From positions 1-31,282 of IMG/VR virus record IMGVR_UViG_3300048112_000162: a DNA stretch of 31,282 nt; one strand, 5' to 3'. A program made the translations under genes and the position numbers. Below are positions 20,833-28,084 of this stretch, piece after piece. Positions within the stretch are counted from its first letter, which is position 1. Every line of letters begins with the position of its first letter. The DNA comes from a virus. Under the pieces are notes generated by a model that worked only from the letters and a program-made list of their open reading frames with translations, ran no database searches and was not told the origin of the DNA.

Positions 20833-21887
20833 TGAAAGTATTTTTAGTTGAATTAGAACCAGTAGAAACTCGCTACACAGCTCAGTGGAAAACACATTTG
20901 CCTACGCAGATGCGTGAAGCAGGACTTGATGTAGAAGTTATTACAGGTCCCGCAGATGCTCCACAGGATACAACGCCTGGAGCATTCTTAAACTTTAGTG
21001 GGACTAACTATTGGAAAAGCGAACAGTTAAAGACTATAAGTCAAATGTTTGCTGATGGCAAAGTGCAAGATGGCGATTACTTCTTGTACACTGATGCTTG
21101 GAATCCAACGGTTCTTCAACTAAAATACATGGCAGAACTGCTAGGAGTCGATATCAAAATCGGTGGTATGTGGCATGCAGGTAGTTATGATCCGGCAGAC
21201 TTTTTAGGTAGACTAATAGGTGATGCTAAGTGGGTTAGACTAGCAGAGGAGAGTATGTTCAATGTATTTGACAACAACTTCTTCGCCACAGACTTCCACA
21301 TAGATTTGTTCTTAGACTCGTTCCCACATGTGGATAGAGATAAAATACATAGGGTTGGTTGGCCCATGGAGTATATGGAAGACACTTTGTTTGAATATAA
21401 TATTCCTGCCAATAAAATGCCTATGGTTTTATTTCCACACAGGGTTGCACCTGAGAAACAAGTAGAAATATTTAAAGACTTAGGCACTTCAATACCAGAG
21501 GCACAGTTTGTGGTTGCACAAGAAAAGCAACTAACAAAAGATGAGTACCACATGTTATTGAGTAGAAGTAAGATTGTGTTTAGTGCTAATCAACAAGAGA
21601 CACTAGGCATAAGTTGTTACGAAGGAGCGTTAGTTGGTGCGGCACCACTTGTTCCTAATAGGTTGAGTTACACAGAAATGTATGACTCTGCATTTAAGTA
21701 TCCAAGTGAGTGGACAGAGGACTGGGACTCATACCTGGTACACAAAGATAAACTAGTAGAACATATTAGAACAATGCTAGGTGATCTAAATAACAGTGAG
21801 AAAATAGTAAAACAGGCTGAGACATTGAAACAAGATTTCTTTGGTGGGCAAGCCTTATATGAGATAATTCGAGGTAAGCAATTATGA
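20832..21887 (+). CDS. GT-B glycosyltransferase (GT4-like)
   Basis: A 351-residue protein with two Rossmann-like halves. The C-terminal half has FPHRVAPEKQVEIF (201-214), the donor-phosphate R/K region (usual R...EK), and QQETLGISCYEGALVGAAPLVPN (254-276), the E-x7-E motif of retaining GT4-type enzymes. Related genes in T4-like phages include DNA glucosyltransferases and surface-glycan enzymes; the acceptor cannot be read. It is coupled to the H1-like gene before it and overlaps the GalE-like gene after it by four bases (ATGA), so an epimerised nucleotide sugar may be its donor. Confidence 0.8.
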   Translation: MKVFLVELEPVETRYTAQWKTHLPTQMREAGLDVEVITGPADAPQDTTPGAFLNFSGTNYWKSEQLKTISQMFADGKVQDGDYFLYTDAWNPTVLQLKYMAELLGVDIKIGGMWHAGSYDPADFLGRLIGDAKWVRLAEESMFNVFDNNFFATDFHIDLFLDSFPHVDRDKIHRVGWPMEYMEDTLFEYNIPANKMPMVLFPHRVAPEKQVEIFKDLGTSIPEAQFVVAQEKQLTKDEYHMLLSRSKIVFSANQQETLGISCYEGALVGAAPLVPNRLSYTEMYDSAFKYPSEWTEDWDSYLVHKDKLVEHIRTMLGDLNNSEKIVKQAETLKQDFFGGQALYEIIRGKQL

Positions 21888-22861
21888 GTAAAGAGAAATC
21901 AGTTGTAGTCACTGGAGGTAGTGGCTTTATAGGTAGCAATGTTTGTAAGACGTTTGTTGAAAGCGGTTGGAATGTTATTAACATTGACAAACGTAAAAGA
22001 GAAATGGAAGGTGTTACACAATATCCGTTTGAAGTGGATAACAAACAAGTACAAGGTATACTTAAACTAATTAAGCCTGACGTAGTTATTCATACAGCGG
22101 CTAACAACAGTGTGCCTGACAGTTTAGTAAACACTAGAACAACATACACAGACAACGTGTATGCCACAATTAGTCTGCTAAACAACTGTGTTGATGCAGG
22201 AATTAAAAACTTTATATTTGCATCAAGCAGTAGTGTATACGGAACAAGTATACATGAAGACGGGTCCTTTAAAGAGGCAGACCCAACTTCACCGATCAAT
22301 CCATATGGCAGAACAAAAGTAATGTGTGAGAAAATTATACAAGACTATGCTACTACATATGGTATCAACTATACTAACCTAAGATTGTTTAATGTTGCAG
22401 GCAGTAACAATGGTAAGTTTGGTTATCAAAAGGATCCATTAAAACATGTCCTACCAATCCTTGTACAAGCAGGATTACTAGGTGAGACGTTTACAATTAA
22501 TGGTAACGAATACCCAACAGCAGACGGCACAGCAGTTAGAGATTATACTCACGTTGTTGATGTAGCCAAAGCATTCCATAACACAGCCTACTTTATGTTA
22601 GACACAAGTCTTAGCGGCACAATCAACATTGGTAATAACAATCCTGCAAGTTTATTAGAACTTATTGCAGAGGTCGAAGCACAGTTAGAGAAGCCAATAC
22701 ACACATTAGTAACACAAGGCAGAGAAGGCGACATGGTACAAACTCATGCAGACATCACCGTTGCAGACACAGTACTAGGTTGGAAACCAGAGTTATCAAC
22801 AGCAGATATTGTTGCTGATGAAATTAGATGGCAGAAAACAAAGTTAAAGAAATATTTATAA
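21884..22861 (+). CDS. galE: NAD-dependent nucleotide-sugar epimerase (GalE-like)
   Basis: A 325-residue extended SDR with TGGSGFIG (10-17), HTAANNSVPDS (70-80), SSSSVYG with the catalytic serine (114-120), Y141-G-R-T-K145 and LRLFNVAG. It also has the GalE-type signature DGTAVRDYTHVVDVA, which favours UDP-hexose 4-epimerase over dTDP-glucose dehydratase. It would supply a UDP-sugar such as UDP-galactose from the host pool. It overlaps the glycosyltransferase gene by ATGA, the strongest functional link in this region. Confidence 0.87.
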   Translation: MSKEKSVVVTGGSGFIGSNVCKTFVESGWNVINIDKRKREMEGVTQYPFEVDNKQVQGILKLIKPDVVIHTAANNSVPDSLVNTRTTYTDNVYATISLLNNCVDAGIKNFIFASSSSVYGTSIHEDGSFKEADPTSPINPYGRTKVMCEKIIQDYATTYGINYTNLRLFNVAGSNNGKFGYQKDPLKHVLPILVQAGLLGETFTINGNEYPTADGTAVRDYTHVVDVAKAFHNTAYFMLDTSLSGTINIGNNNPASLLELIAEVEAQLEKPIHTLVTQGREGDMVQTHADITVADTVLGWKPELSTADIVADEIRWQKTKLKKYL

Positions 22862-22865
22862 TCAC

Positions 22866-22894
22866 TTGACTTTGAATGCATTACAAGGTATAAT
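22866..22894 (+). promoter_or_regulatory. Sigma70-type promoter predicting a leaderless transcript
   Basis: TTGACT (22866-22871), 17-bp spacer, TATAAT (22889-22894). Transcription should start around 22900-22902, and the ATG of the next gene is at 22901 with no ribosome site before it. Confidence 0.82.
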
Positions 22895-22900
22895 TAAACA

Positions 22901-23389
22901 ATGCAAGATACGAACAAACTATACGTTACAGACACAATGTTGAAGCAATACTTGTCAGAGATCACAAGACAAATTGCATTAGACAAGTGGTCACCTTCAG
23001 TTATTATTGGACCGAGCAGAGGCGGATTACAAATAGGAGTGATGCTTAGTCATTACTATGAAGTACCGTTTGTTCCATTACAGTGGCAAACATACACAGT
23101 AGATCCTGCAGGATCAGGTGGACAAGACCTAGAAGCAGTAGAAAATATCACACAAAAGTATGTGCATGATAATATCTTACTAGTAGATGACATCAACGAT
23201 ACCGGCAATACATTGCTCGGTATTACTAGTGCTATGGATAAGCAAGATTACTTTGCTGATATAAAAGTTGCTACTTTATTTAACAAAACAACATCTTCAT
23301 ATGAAGATGTAAACTATTATGCACATGAACTTACTCCGGACTATGATCCGTGGGTAGTGTTTCCTTTTGAAGAATGGTGGAAAATGTAA
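22901..23389 (+). CDS. Phosphoribosyltransferase-family protein
   Basis: A 162-residue PRTase. The PRPP-binding loop is ILLVDDINDTGNTLLG (92-107) and the upstream PPi loop is GPSRGGLQIG (37-46). The size and layout resemble xanthine/hypoxanthine-type (Gpt-like) enzymes, which attach a purine base to PRPP. The base is unknown; salvage of guanine, xanthine or a deazapurine would all be relevant near folE. A leaderless start is predicted from the promoter. Its stop overlaps the next start. Confidence 0.8.
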   Translation: MQDTNKLYVTDTMLKQYLSEITRQIALDKWSPSVIIGPSRGGLQIGVMLSHYYEVPFVPLQWQTYTVDPAGSGGQDLEAVENITQKYVHDNILLVDDINDTGNTLLGITSAMDKQDYFADIKVATLFNKTTSSYEDVNYYAHELTPDYDPWVVFPFEEWWKM

Positions 23390-23601
23390 TGAGAGAAGCA
23401 GTAATTAAAACTATCCCTAACTACAGTGATGGCAGTAAAGGACCAGATGTAGTCTACATGGTAGAATTATACATCAACAAACAACATTATGGCACAATGG
23501 ATGTTAGACATAAAAGTATCTACTATGCGAATGATGTAGTAGAAAATTGGGAGAATGGAATCCTAGGAGAAAACAATGAGCACATTATCAAGCCTAACTA
23601 A
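23389..23601 (+). CDS. Hypothetical protein, 70 aa
   Basis: The ATG at 23389 overlaps the PRTase stop; an in-frame ATG at 23374 lies inside that gene and is less likely. The protein is beta-rich (VVYMVELYINKQHYGTMDVRHKSIYYANDVVENW). No family recognised. Its last bases overlap the next gene, so it belongs to the PRTase-folE transcript. Confidence 0.6.
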   Translation: MREAVIKTIPNYSDGSKGPDVVYMVELYINKQHYGTMDVRHKSIYYANDVVENWENGILGENNEHIIKPN

Positions 23602-23800
23602 TCATTTAGAAGTACTAAAAGAAAAACATTTACTTTTGGACAAGAAATGCACAGAAGATTTTAAGAACCGCCTAAATAGTGATGAGTACAATGCAGAGAA
23701 GAAACAAAAGTTAATGCTCAAACAAGAGATAAATGCATTGGAACAAATCATTCAATTAAAGAAAAAACAAGAGGTATTAAACGAAGATGTCAACAAGTAA
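23576..23800 (+). CDS. Small coiled-coil protein, DUF465/YdcH-like, 74 aa
   Basis: A 74-residue, Lys/Glu-rich helical hairpin: LTNHLEVLKEKHLLLDKKC then KKQKLMLKQEINALEQIIQLKKKQ. The H..Ldkk...LK..KL.LK.EI..LE pattern is that of DUF465 (YdcH/SlyX-like) proteins, whose role is unclear. GTAGGAG (from about 23564) is a good ribosome site. It overlaps both neighbours. Confidence 0.6.
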   Translation: MSTLSSLTNHLEVLKEKHLLLDKKCTEDFKNRLNSDEYNAEKKQKLMLKQEINALEQIIQLKKKQEVLNEDVNK

Positions 23801-24482
23801 TAAAATTAGAGCAAGATTAAAAGAAGCGGGTAAAAGATTTTGGGCAGGAGATAATATCTCTGATTATATGGAAGAAGGAGAGAAGCAACAACTTGTAGAT
23901 GAGTTGGCTCCTAAGTTTGAAGAAGTATTACAGGGCCTTGTGATTGATACTGAGAACGATCCTAACAGTAATGGCACAGGCAAACGTCTTGCTAAGATGT
24001 ACATCAACGAACTAATGTCTGGTAGGTATGAACCTATGCCGCCAGCAACAGCATTTCCTAATGATGGCGATGATAGATACGAAGGTATGCTTGTTGTGAG
24101 AAGTGAGCTAACAAGTATGTGTTCACATCATCACCAGATAGTTAGAGGTGTAGCATACATTGGTATTATTGCATCAGACAAACTAATTGGACTAAGCAAG
24201 TACACAAGAATTGCACAGTGGTGTGCTATGCGTGGAACACTGCAAGAAGAACTTGCTAACGACATTGCAAAAGAGATTGCAAAGGCAACTGGTACAAAGG
24301 ACTTAGGCGTGTATGTACAAGCCACACACGGTTGCGTAGAGAATAGAGGTGTTAAAGCACACAGTTCACTAACTCAGACAACTGTACTAAAAGGTGCATT
24401 CAAAGAAGAAGGCAAAGTGCAGAAAGAGTTTATGGACAACATCAAACTACAACAGCAATTTGCAAATGGCAAAGGCTTATAG
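23787..24482 (+). CDS. folE: GTP cyclohydrolase I (FolE)
   Basis: A 231-residue enzyme that converts GTP to 7,8-dihydroneopterin triphosphate, the first step of folate, tetrahydrobiopterin and 7-deazaguanine synthesis. Visible are DPNSNGTGKRLAKMY (58-72), the zinc ligands C112 and H115 in SMCSHHHQ, IGLSKYTRI (134-142), LQEELANDIAKEI (152-164) and THGCVENRGV with C183. All catalytic elements appear present. With the QueD-like protein, QueE and DpdA it forms a deazaguanine pathway. A phage copy suggests that the host supply limits flux. Confidence 0.96.
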   Translation: MSTSNKIRARLKEAGKRFWAGDNISDYMEEGEKQQLVDELAPKFEEVLQGLVIDTENDPNSNGTGKRLAKMYINELMSGRYEPMPPATAFPNDGDDRYEGMLVVRSELTSMCSHHHQIVRGVAYIGIIASDKLIGLSKYTRIAQWCAMRGTLQEELANDIAKEIAKATGTKDLGVYVQATHGCVENRGVKAHSSLTQTTVLKGAFKEEGKVQKEFMDNIKLQQQFANGKGL

Positions 24483-24722
24483 ATGACTGGTCCAGACATT
24501 GTTGGGTTAATAGGTGTAACAATACTTATAGTAACCTATGCAATGTTGCAGTTTGATAGAATAGACCCTAAAGGATTTTGGTATAGTTTTAACAACATGA
24601 TTGTTGCCGTACTTGTCACGGTAAGTTTACTGTATAGTTTTAACTTAGCAAGTATGGTTATAGAAGTATTTTGGTTTAGTCTAAGTGTGTACGGTATCTG
24701 GAATTATTATAGGAAGAGATAA
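24483..24722 (+). CDS. CBU_0592-like three-helix membrane protein, 79 aa
   Basis: A 79-residue integral membrane protein with helices at about 4-23 (PDIVGLIGVTILIVTYAMLQ), 35-55 and 57-75, ending YYRKR. The GLIG...YAMLQ.....P....WY.FN....V.V.VSL...FN..S...E.FW...S.YGIW pattern matches CBU_0592-type small membrane proteins of bacteria. The start lies directly after the folE stop. The function is unknown; it may have come from a bacterium along with its neighbours. Confidence 0.65.
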   Translation: MTGPDIVGLIGVTILIVTYAMLQFDRIDPKGFWYSFNNMIVAVLVTVSLLYSFNLASMVIEVFWFSLSVYGIWNYYRKR

Positions 24723-25379
24723 ATGGCTAAAGTACTTGTAACCGGACACATGTTAGGCATCGGTAAGTACATATATGATAAGTGTATTGCTAGTGGTCAC
24801 ACAGTTAAAGGTGTTGATATATTAGACGACACACGATGGGATCTATCATCTCCCGAAGATAGAGAATGGTTGTTAGAGCAGTATGGTCACTATGATGTAT
24901 TTGTAAACAATGCATACGAGTTAGACTTAACAACTAAAACGAGTACACAAAATCAATTACTACAATTATTCTTAGATGCTTGGGCAGATACAAACAAGTA
25001 TATTATTTCGATAGGTAGTACTGCTGGACTAAAGCGACCCCAAAAAGATATGAAGATGAAAAAGTATTCGCTTGATAAAGAACGTCATACAAAATTAATA
25101 CACAAATGGAGAACAACTAAACCGAATGGTCCTAATCTTTGTAATTTTAATTTTGGTTTCTATAAAAAACCTGATAACGAAACTAAAACCATGATGCTAG
25201 GTCAAGCAGTAAGCGATTATGTTTCTCAACTAGACAGAGCAGATATGCATAACTTTGGTGATTACATTGTTAATTTACTCAATGACAGAGAGAGTATTTG
25301 GATAGATGAGATATATGTTGACCTACCTAACCAAGACAACAACAGAGCTAGATTCGTTAAGGATTACGGTATAGCATGA
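24723..25379 (+). CDS. SDR-like oxidoreductase (SDR copy 2)
   Basis: A 218-residue Rossmann protein: TGHMLGIG (7-14), NNAY (62-65), SIGSTAG (96-102) with the catalytic serine, and Y115-S-L-D-K119 as YxxxK. All essential SDR residues are therefore present. D32 after the second strand (GVDILDD) suggests NAD preference. It is clearly related to the copies at 3767, 25376 and 26011. The substrate is unknown; a pterin or deazaguanine intermediate is conceivable because it sits between folE and queE. An AGGAAGAGAT ribosome site precedes it. Confidence 0.8.
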   Translation: MAKVLVTGHMLGIGKYIYDKCIASGHTVKGVDILDDTRWDLSSPEDREWLLEQYGHYDVFVNNAYELDLTTKTSTQNQLLQLFLDAWADTNKYIISIGSTAGLKRPQKDMKMKKYSLDKERHTKLIHKWRTTKPNGPNLCNFNFGFYKKPDNETKTMMLGQAVSDYVSQLDRADMHNFGDYIVNLLNDRESIWIDEIYVDLPNQDNNRARFVKDYGIA

Positions 25380-26014
25380 AGATAGTGATAACAGGGCACA
25401 AAACAGGACTAGGCGAGTATGTTAGCGATGCCATGGTTGCTCAAGGACATACAGTAAATGGTTATTCGCGTAGTACAGGATATGATATCAACGACGCAGA
25501 TGTTAGAGATGCTATATTGTTAGAGAACTTAGATGCTGATGTATTTTTTAACAATGCATATGGCAGGATGCAAATTGACTTCGATGATATGCATAATCAT
25601 TGGAAACGCGGTGAGAATGGTCAACTTAAACTATTAGAACAGTTTTGTGATGCTTGGAAAGGAAGGACTGATAAGTATATCCTACACTCAGGTAGCAAGA
25701 TCGTGTATAAAAACATTCAAAGAATTAAACAAGCAAAAGCATACAGAATAGATAAAATGGATTGTACAGCATTAATTAAAACTTATACAGAAGGTCCTAA
25801 TATATGTGACTTCAGTATGGGAATGTTTGACACACCTATGGCTGATTTATGGCCCGATTACTTTATCAGAGGTAAAGTAGAAGACTATGGAAAGACAATG
25901 GTTATGTTTATAAACAATAAAGAAATTATATGGCCCAAAGAAGCAGTGTTTGATAACCCTGGGCGTGTAGAATTTGGCCCTGTAGAACTTGCAAAGAGAG
26001 AAGGTTGGCTATGA
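25376..26014 (+). CDS. SDR-like oxidoreductase (SDR copy 3)
   Basis: A 212-residue protein with TGHKTGLG (6-13), YSRSTG after the second strand (a basic residue there favours NADP), NNAY (59-62), HSGSKI (104-109) and Y123-R-I-D-K127. It appears catalytically intact. It overlaps copy 2 by ATGA and is followed by copy 4 in the same way, so the three are one translational unit. Divergence between copies is high, so the duplication is old or the copies were acquired separately. Confidence 0.8.
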   Translation: MKIVITGHKTGLGEYVSDAMVAQGHTVNGYSRSTGYDINDADVRDAILLENLDADVFFNNAYGRMQIDFDDMHNHWKRGENGQLKLLEQFCDAWKGRTDKYILHSGSKIVYKNIQRIKQAKAYRIDKMDCTALIKTYTEGPNICDFSMGMFDTPMADLWPDYFIRGKVEDYGKTMVMFINNKEIIWPKEAVFDNPGRVEFGPVELAKREGWL

Positions 26015-26538
26015 AAATACTAATGATAGACGATACAACTACACTTAATATGGCCCTTAAAGATGCTTTTATACAGAAAGGATGGACGGTAACAGTAGCC
26101 AACACAGACTTAAACGACTCACAGAGCATATTAGATACTGGAAAATACGCAAATGATGTAGATATTTGCCTAAATAACATGTATACACCGTCTAATACAC
26201 AAGAAAAGCACGGACAAGCCAGAATTTCTGATATTTTTCTTGACAAGTGGGACCTAAATAGTGTAAAATACATTATTAACATGATAGATATGAGTGCATT
26301 GATTAAAGCAGAAGATTACAAAGGCGATAAACAGTTCAGGCTTGACAACGTAATGTTTAATGCTATGACAACAGTGTTTAATGCTAGAGCAGATGGCCCT
26401 AATGTTTGCAATGCATATATGGATAGAGATAATATGATAGAAGCACATGTTAAATTGTTCTGTCATGTAATAGAAAATAGTATACAAGTATGGCCTAGCC
26501 AACTTGTGTTAAATAAACCGTTAGGAGATGTAGCATGA
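26011..26538 (+). CDS. Degenerate SDR homologue, probable pseudoenzyme (SDR copy 4)
   Basis: I start at ATG 26011, which overlaps the previous TGA; an in-frame TTG at 26005 is not needed. The 175-residue protein keeps the family frame (CLNNMY at 53-58 for FFNNAY, QFRLDN at 108-113 for AYRIDK, GPNVCN for GPNICD). It has lost the glycine-rich loop (IDDTTTLN in place of TGHKTGLG), and the catalytic Y and K are replaced by F109 and N113. It is open and in a tightly coupled operon, so it is likely a maintained non-catalytic partner rather than a fresh pseudogene. Confidence 0.75.
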   Translation: MKILMIDDTTTLNMALKDAFIQKGWTVTVANTDLNDSQSILDTGKYANDVDICLNNMYTPSNTQEKHGQARISDIFLDKWDLNSVKYIINMIDMSALIKAEDYKGDKQFRLDNVMFNAMTTVFNARADGPNVCNAYMDRDNMIEAHVKLFCHVIENSIQVWPSQLVLNKPLGDVA

Positions 26539-27074
26539 TTGAGAAAAGAAAAAACTCGTTTGTAACAAGCAATGGTCTTGTGCCGGTTGATGTTATTTGT
26601 AACAAAATAGGACAAGGCAAGACAATTGATATGCTACAACAAATCTTTCCTAAACTAACAGATGAAGACATATTTGAAAGCATACATTTTTATGCAGAGA
26701 ATACAATAATTCCTGATGCAGAAACACAAAACCTACTAGAAGTGTTGAACACAGGAACACCAGAAGAGATTGTCATTGAAGTAGTTAACTTGCATCAATC
26801 AGTATACGTGAAGTTGCTGGCTACAGGACACAGAGAATATCCTGAAGTAACAGACTTTGCAAAGTTAATGAATCAAGGACTAAGAATTTGTACGTTAGAA
26901 AATATTGAAGACTTTGAAGACAACAATATGCTAACAGAACCTTTACACTTATTGGTAAATGAGGCAATGCAAATAGCAGTGCCTGAAATAATTAATGACT
27001 TTGAATTAACTAAGGAAGACTTAGATTATACAGAGTTCGTAGCAAGAAGAGGTAGCAATGACGCTCAAGTATAG
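26535..27074 (+). CDS. Protein with DUF433-like N-terminal domain, 179 aa
   Basis: Coupled by ATGA to the preceding gene. Residues about 13-56 (GLVPVDVICNKIGQGKTIDMLQQIFPKLTDEDIFESIHFYAEN) match the DUF433 helix-turn-helix pattern (V..I......G.s..eil..fP.LteedI..al.yyae) found in antitoxin-like and regulatory proteins. The remaining ~120 residues are helical and acidic and unrecognised. No toxin partner is evident; fusion to a longer acidic domain is unusual for that family. It overlaps queE by 17 bp. Confidence 0.6.
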   Translation: MIEKRKNSFVTSNGLVPVDVICNKIGQGKTIDMLQQIFPKLTDEDIFESIHFYAENTIIPDAETQNLLEVLNTGTPEEIVIEVVNLHQSVYVKLLATGHREYPEVTDFAKLMNQGLRICTLENIEDFEDNNMLTEPLHLLVNEAMQIAVPEIINDFELTKEDLDYTEFVARRGSNDAQV

Positions 27075-27945
27075 CGAAACATTTTACTCCGCACAAGGCG
27101 AAGGACAATACGTTGGTATCCCTAGTCTATGGATGCGTTTCTTTCTGTGCAATTTACAGTGCAACGGCTTTGGTCAGAAGGAACCTACTAATCCTGAGAC
27201 ATATGAGTTGCCGTACGAAACAATTGATATAACAAACATAGACAACGTGTTTGATTTACCTGTTTTTGATAAGGGTTGTGACAGCAGTTACACTTGGAGC
27301 AAACGCTACAAGCACCTTATTACCGATAAGACGGTAGAGGAGGCTGTAGACGAACTTACAGCCCTTCTGCCGCACGGTAACTTTATTCATCCTGCTACTG
27401 GACAAGCAACACACATGGTGTTTACTGGTGGCGAACCTATGCTGAAGAACACACAGCCTGGCATGATTAGTATCATAGAAGAGTTCAAACGTAGAAAGAA
27501 CCAGCCTATGAATATTACTGTGGAAACAAATGGCACTAGACCTATCAGCGATGAGTTTGCTGAATACATACAACGTGAATACACTAACTGGATTGGCAGA
27601 GAATGGTACTGGAGTCTTAGTCCTAAACTATGGACTACTGCTGGTGAGAAGAATAAGAAAGCAATCAAGCCAGAAGTAATTGGTAGGTATGCTGAAGTTA
27701 GTCCAAATGGTCAGTTGAAGTTTGTAGTAAACGGAACTGATGAGAGTTGGCAAGAAGTAGAAGAACACACAAAAGCATTCAGAGATGCAGGATGTAACTT
27801 TCCTGTATGGATTATGGGTGTGGGTGGCACGTTTGAAGGACTTGTGCAAACAGAAGCCACTATAGCCGATGAGGCGATACAACGTGGATATAATTATACA
27901 AGTAGAGTGCATGTTCATATATATGGCAATGCAATAGGCAAATAA
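27058..27945 (+). CDS. queE: Radical-SAM 7-carboxy-7-deazaguanine synthase (QueE-like)
   Basis: A 295-residue QueE family protein. The N-terminus SETFYSAQGEGQYVGIPSLWMRF is the classic QueE opening, and TGGEP (123-127) is the SAM-binding motif. The [4Fe-4S] site is C31-N-L-Q-C35 followed by N-G-F38, so the canonical third cysteine is a phenylalanine; C74 in the inserted DKGCDSSYTW segment is the likely replacement. The protein is longer than bacterial QueE (about 220) because of this insert and a longer middle. It turns carboxytetrahydropterin into CDG, the precursor of preQ0. An AGAGGTAGC ribosome site lies inside the previous gene. Confidence 0.9.
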   Translation: MTLKYSETFYSAQGEGQYVGIPSLWMRFFLCNLQCNGFGQKEPTNPETYELPYETIDITNIDNVFDLPVFDKGCDSSYTWSKRYKHLITDKTVEEAVDELTALLPHGNFIHPATGQATHMVFTGGEPMLKNTQPGMISIIEEFKRRKNQPMNITVETNGTRPISDEFAEYIQREYTNWIGREWYWSLSPKLWTTAGEKNKKAIKPEVIGRYAEVSPNGQLKFVVNGTDESWQEVEEHTKAFRDAGCNFPVWIMGVGGTFEGLVQTEATIADEAIQRGYNYTSRVHVHIYGNAIGK

Positions 27946-27946
27946 C

Positions 27947-28084
27947 ATGTATACATGCGATGTTTGTGGTAAGGCTGTGTTTAACATAGTATATCATACA
28001 CCAGGGTATACACATAAATTTTGTGGTGCTGAATGTAGTTTAGCATATTACACAGAACTAAAGGAGAAAGAGAATGGCAAATAA
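27947..28084 (+). CDS. Small zinc-ribbon protein, 45 aa
   Basis: ATG at 27947, one base after the queE stop, to TAA at 28082-28084, overlapping the next gene by 11 bp. Two cysteine pairs, C4-D-V-C7 and C26-G-A-E-C30 (YTCDVCGK ... HKFCGAECSLAYY), form a treble-clef/TRASH-like zinc site. Such small domains bind nucleic acid or metal. Placement right after queE suggests co-expression. Confidence 0.65.
   Translation: MYTCDVCGKAVFNIVYHTPGYTHKFCGAECSLAYYTELKEKENGK

Noticed and set aside
26107-26340. YKGDK in SDR copy 4 as an intact catalytic YxxxK
   Set aside because: Alignment with copies 2 and 3 places FRLDN, not YKGDK, at the catalytic position.
24723-26538. Full tetrahydrobiopterin pathway (FolE, PTPS, sepiapterin reductase-type SDR)
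   Set aside because: Possible in principle, but QueE and the DpdA-like enzyme fit deazaguanine synthesis better, and the SDRs show no specific match to sepiapterin reductase that I can see.
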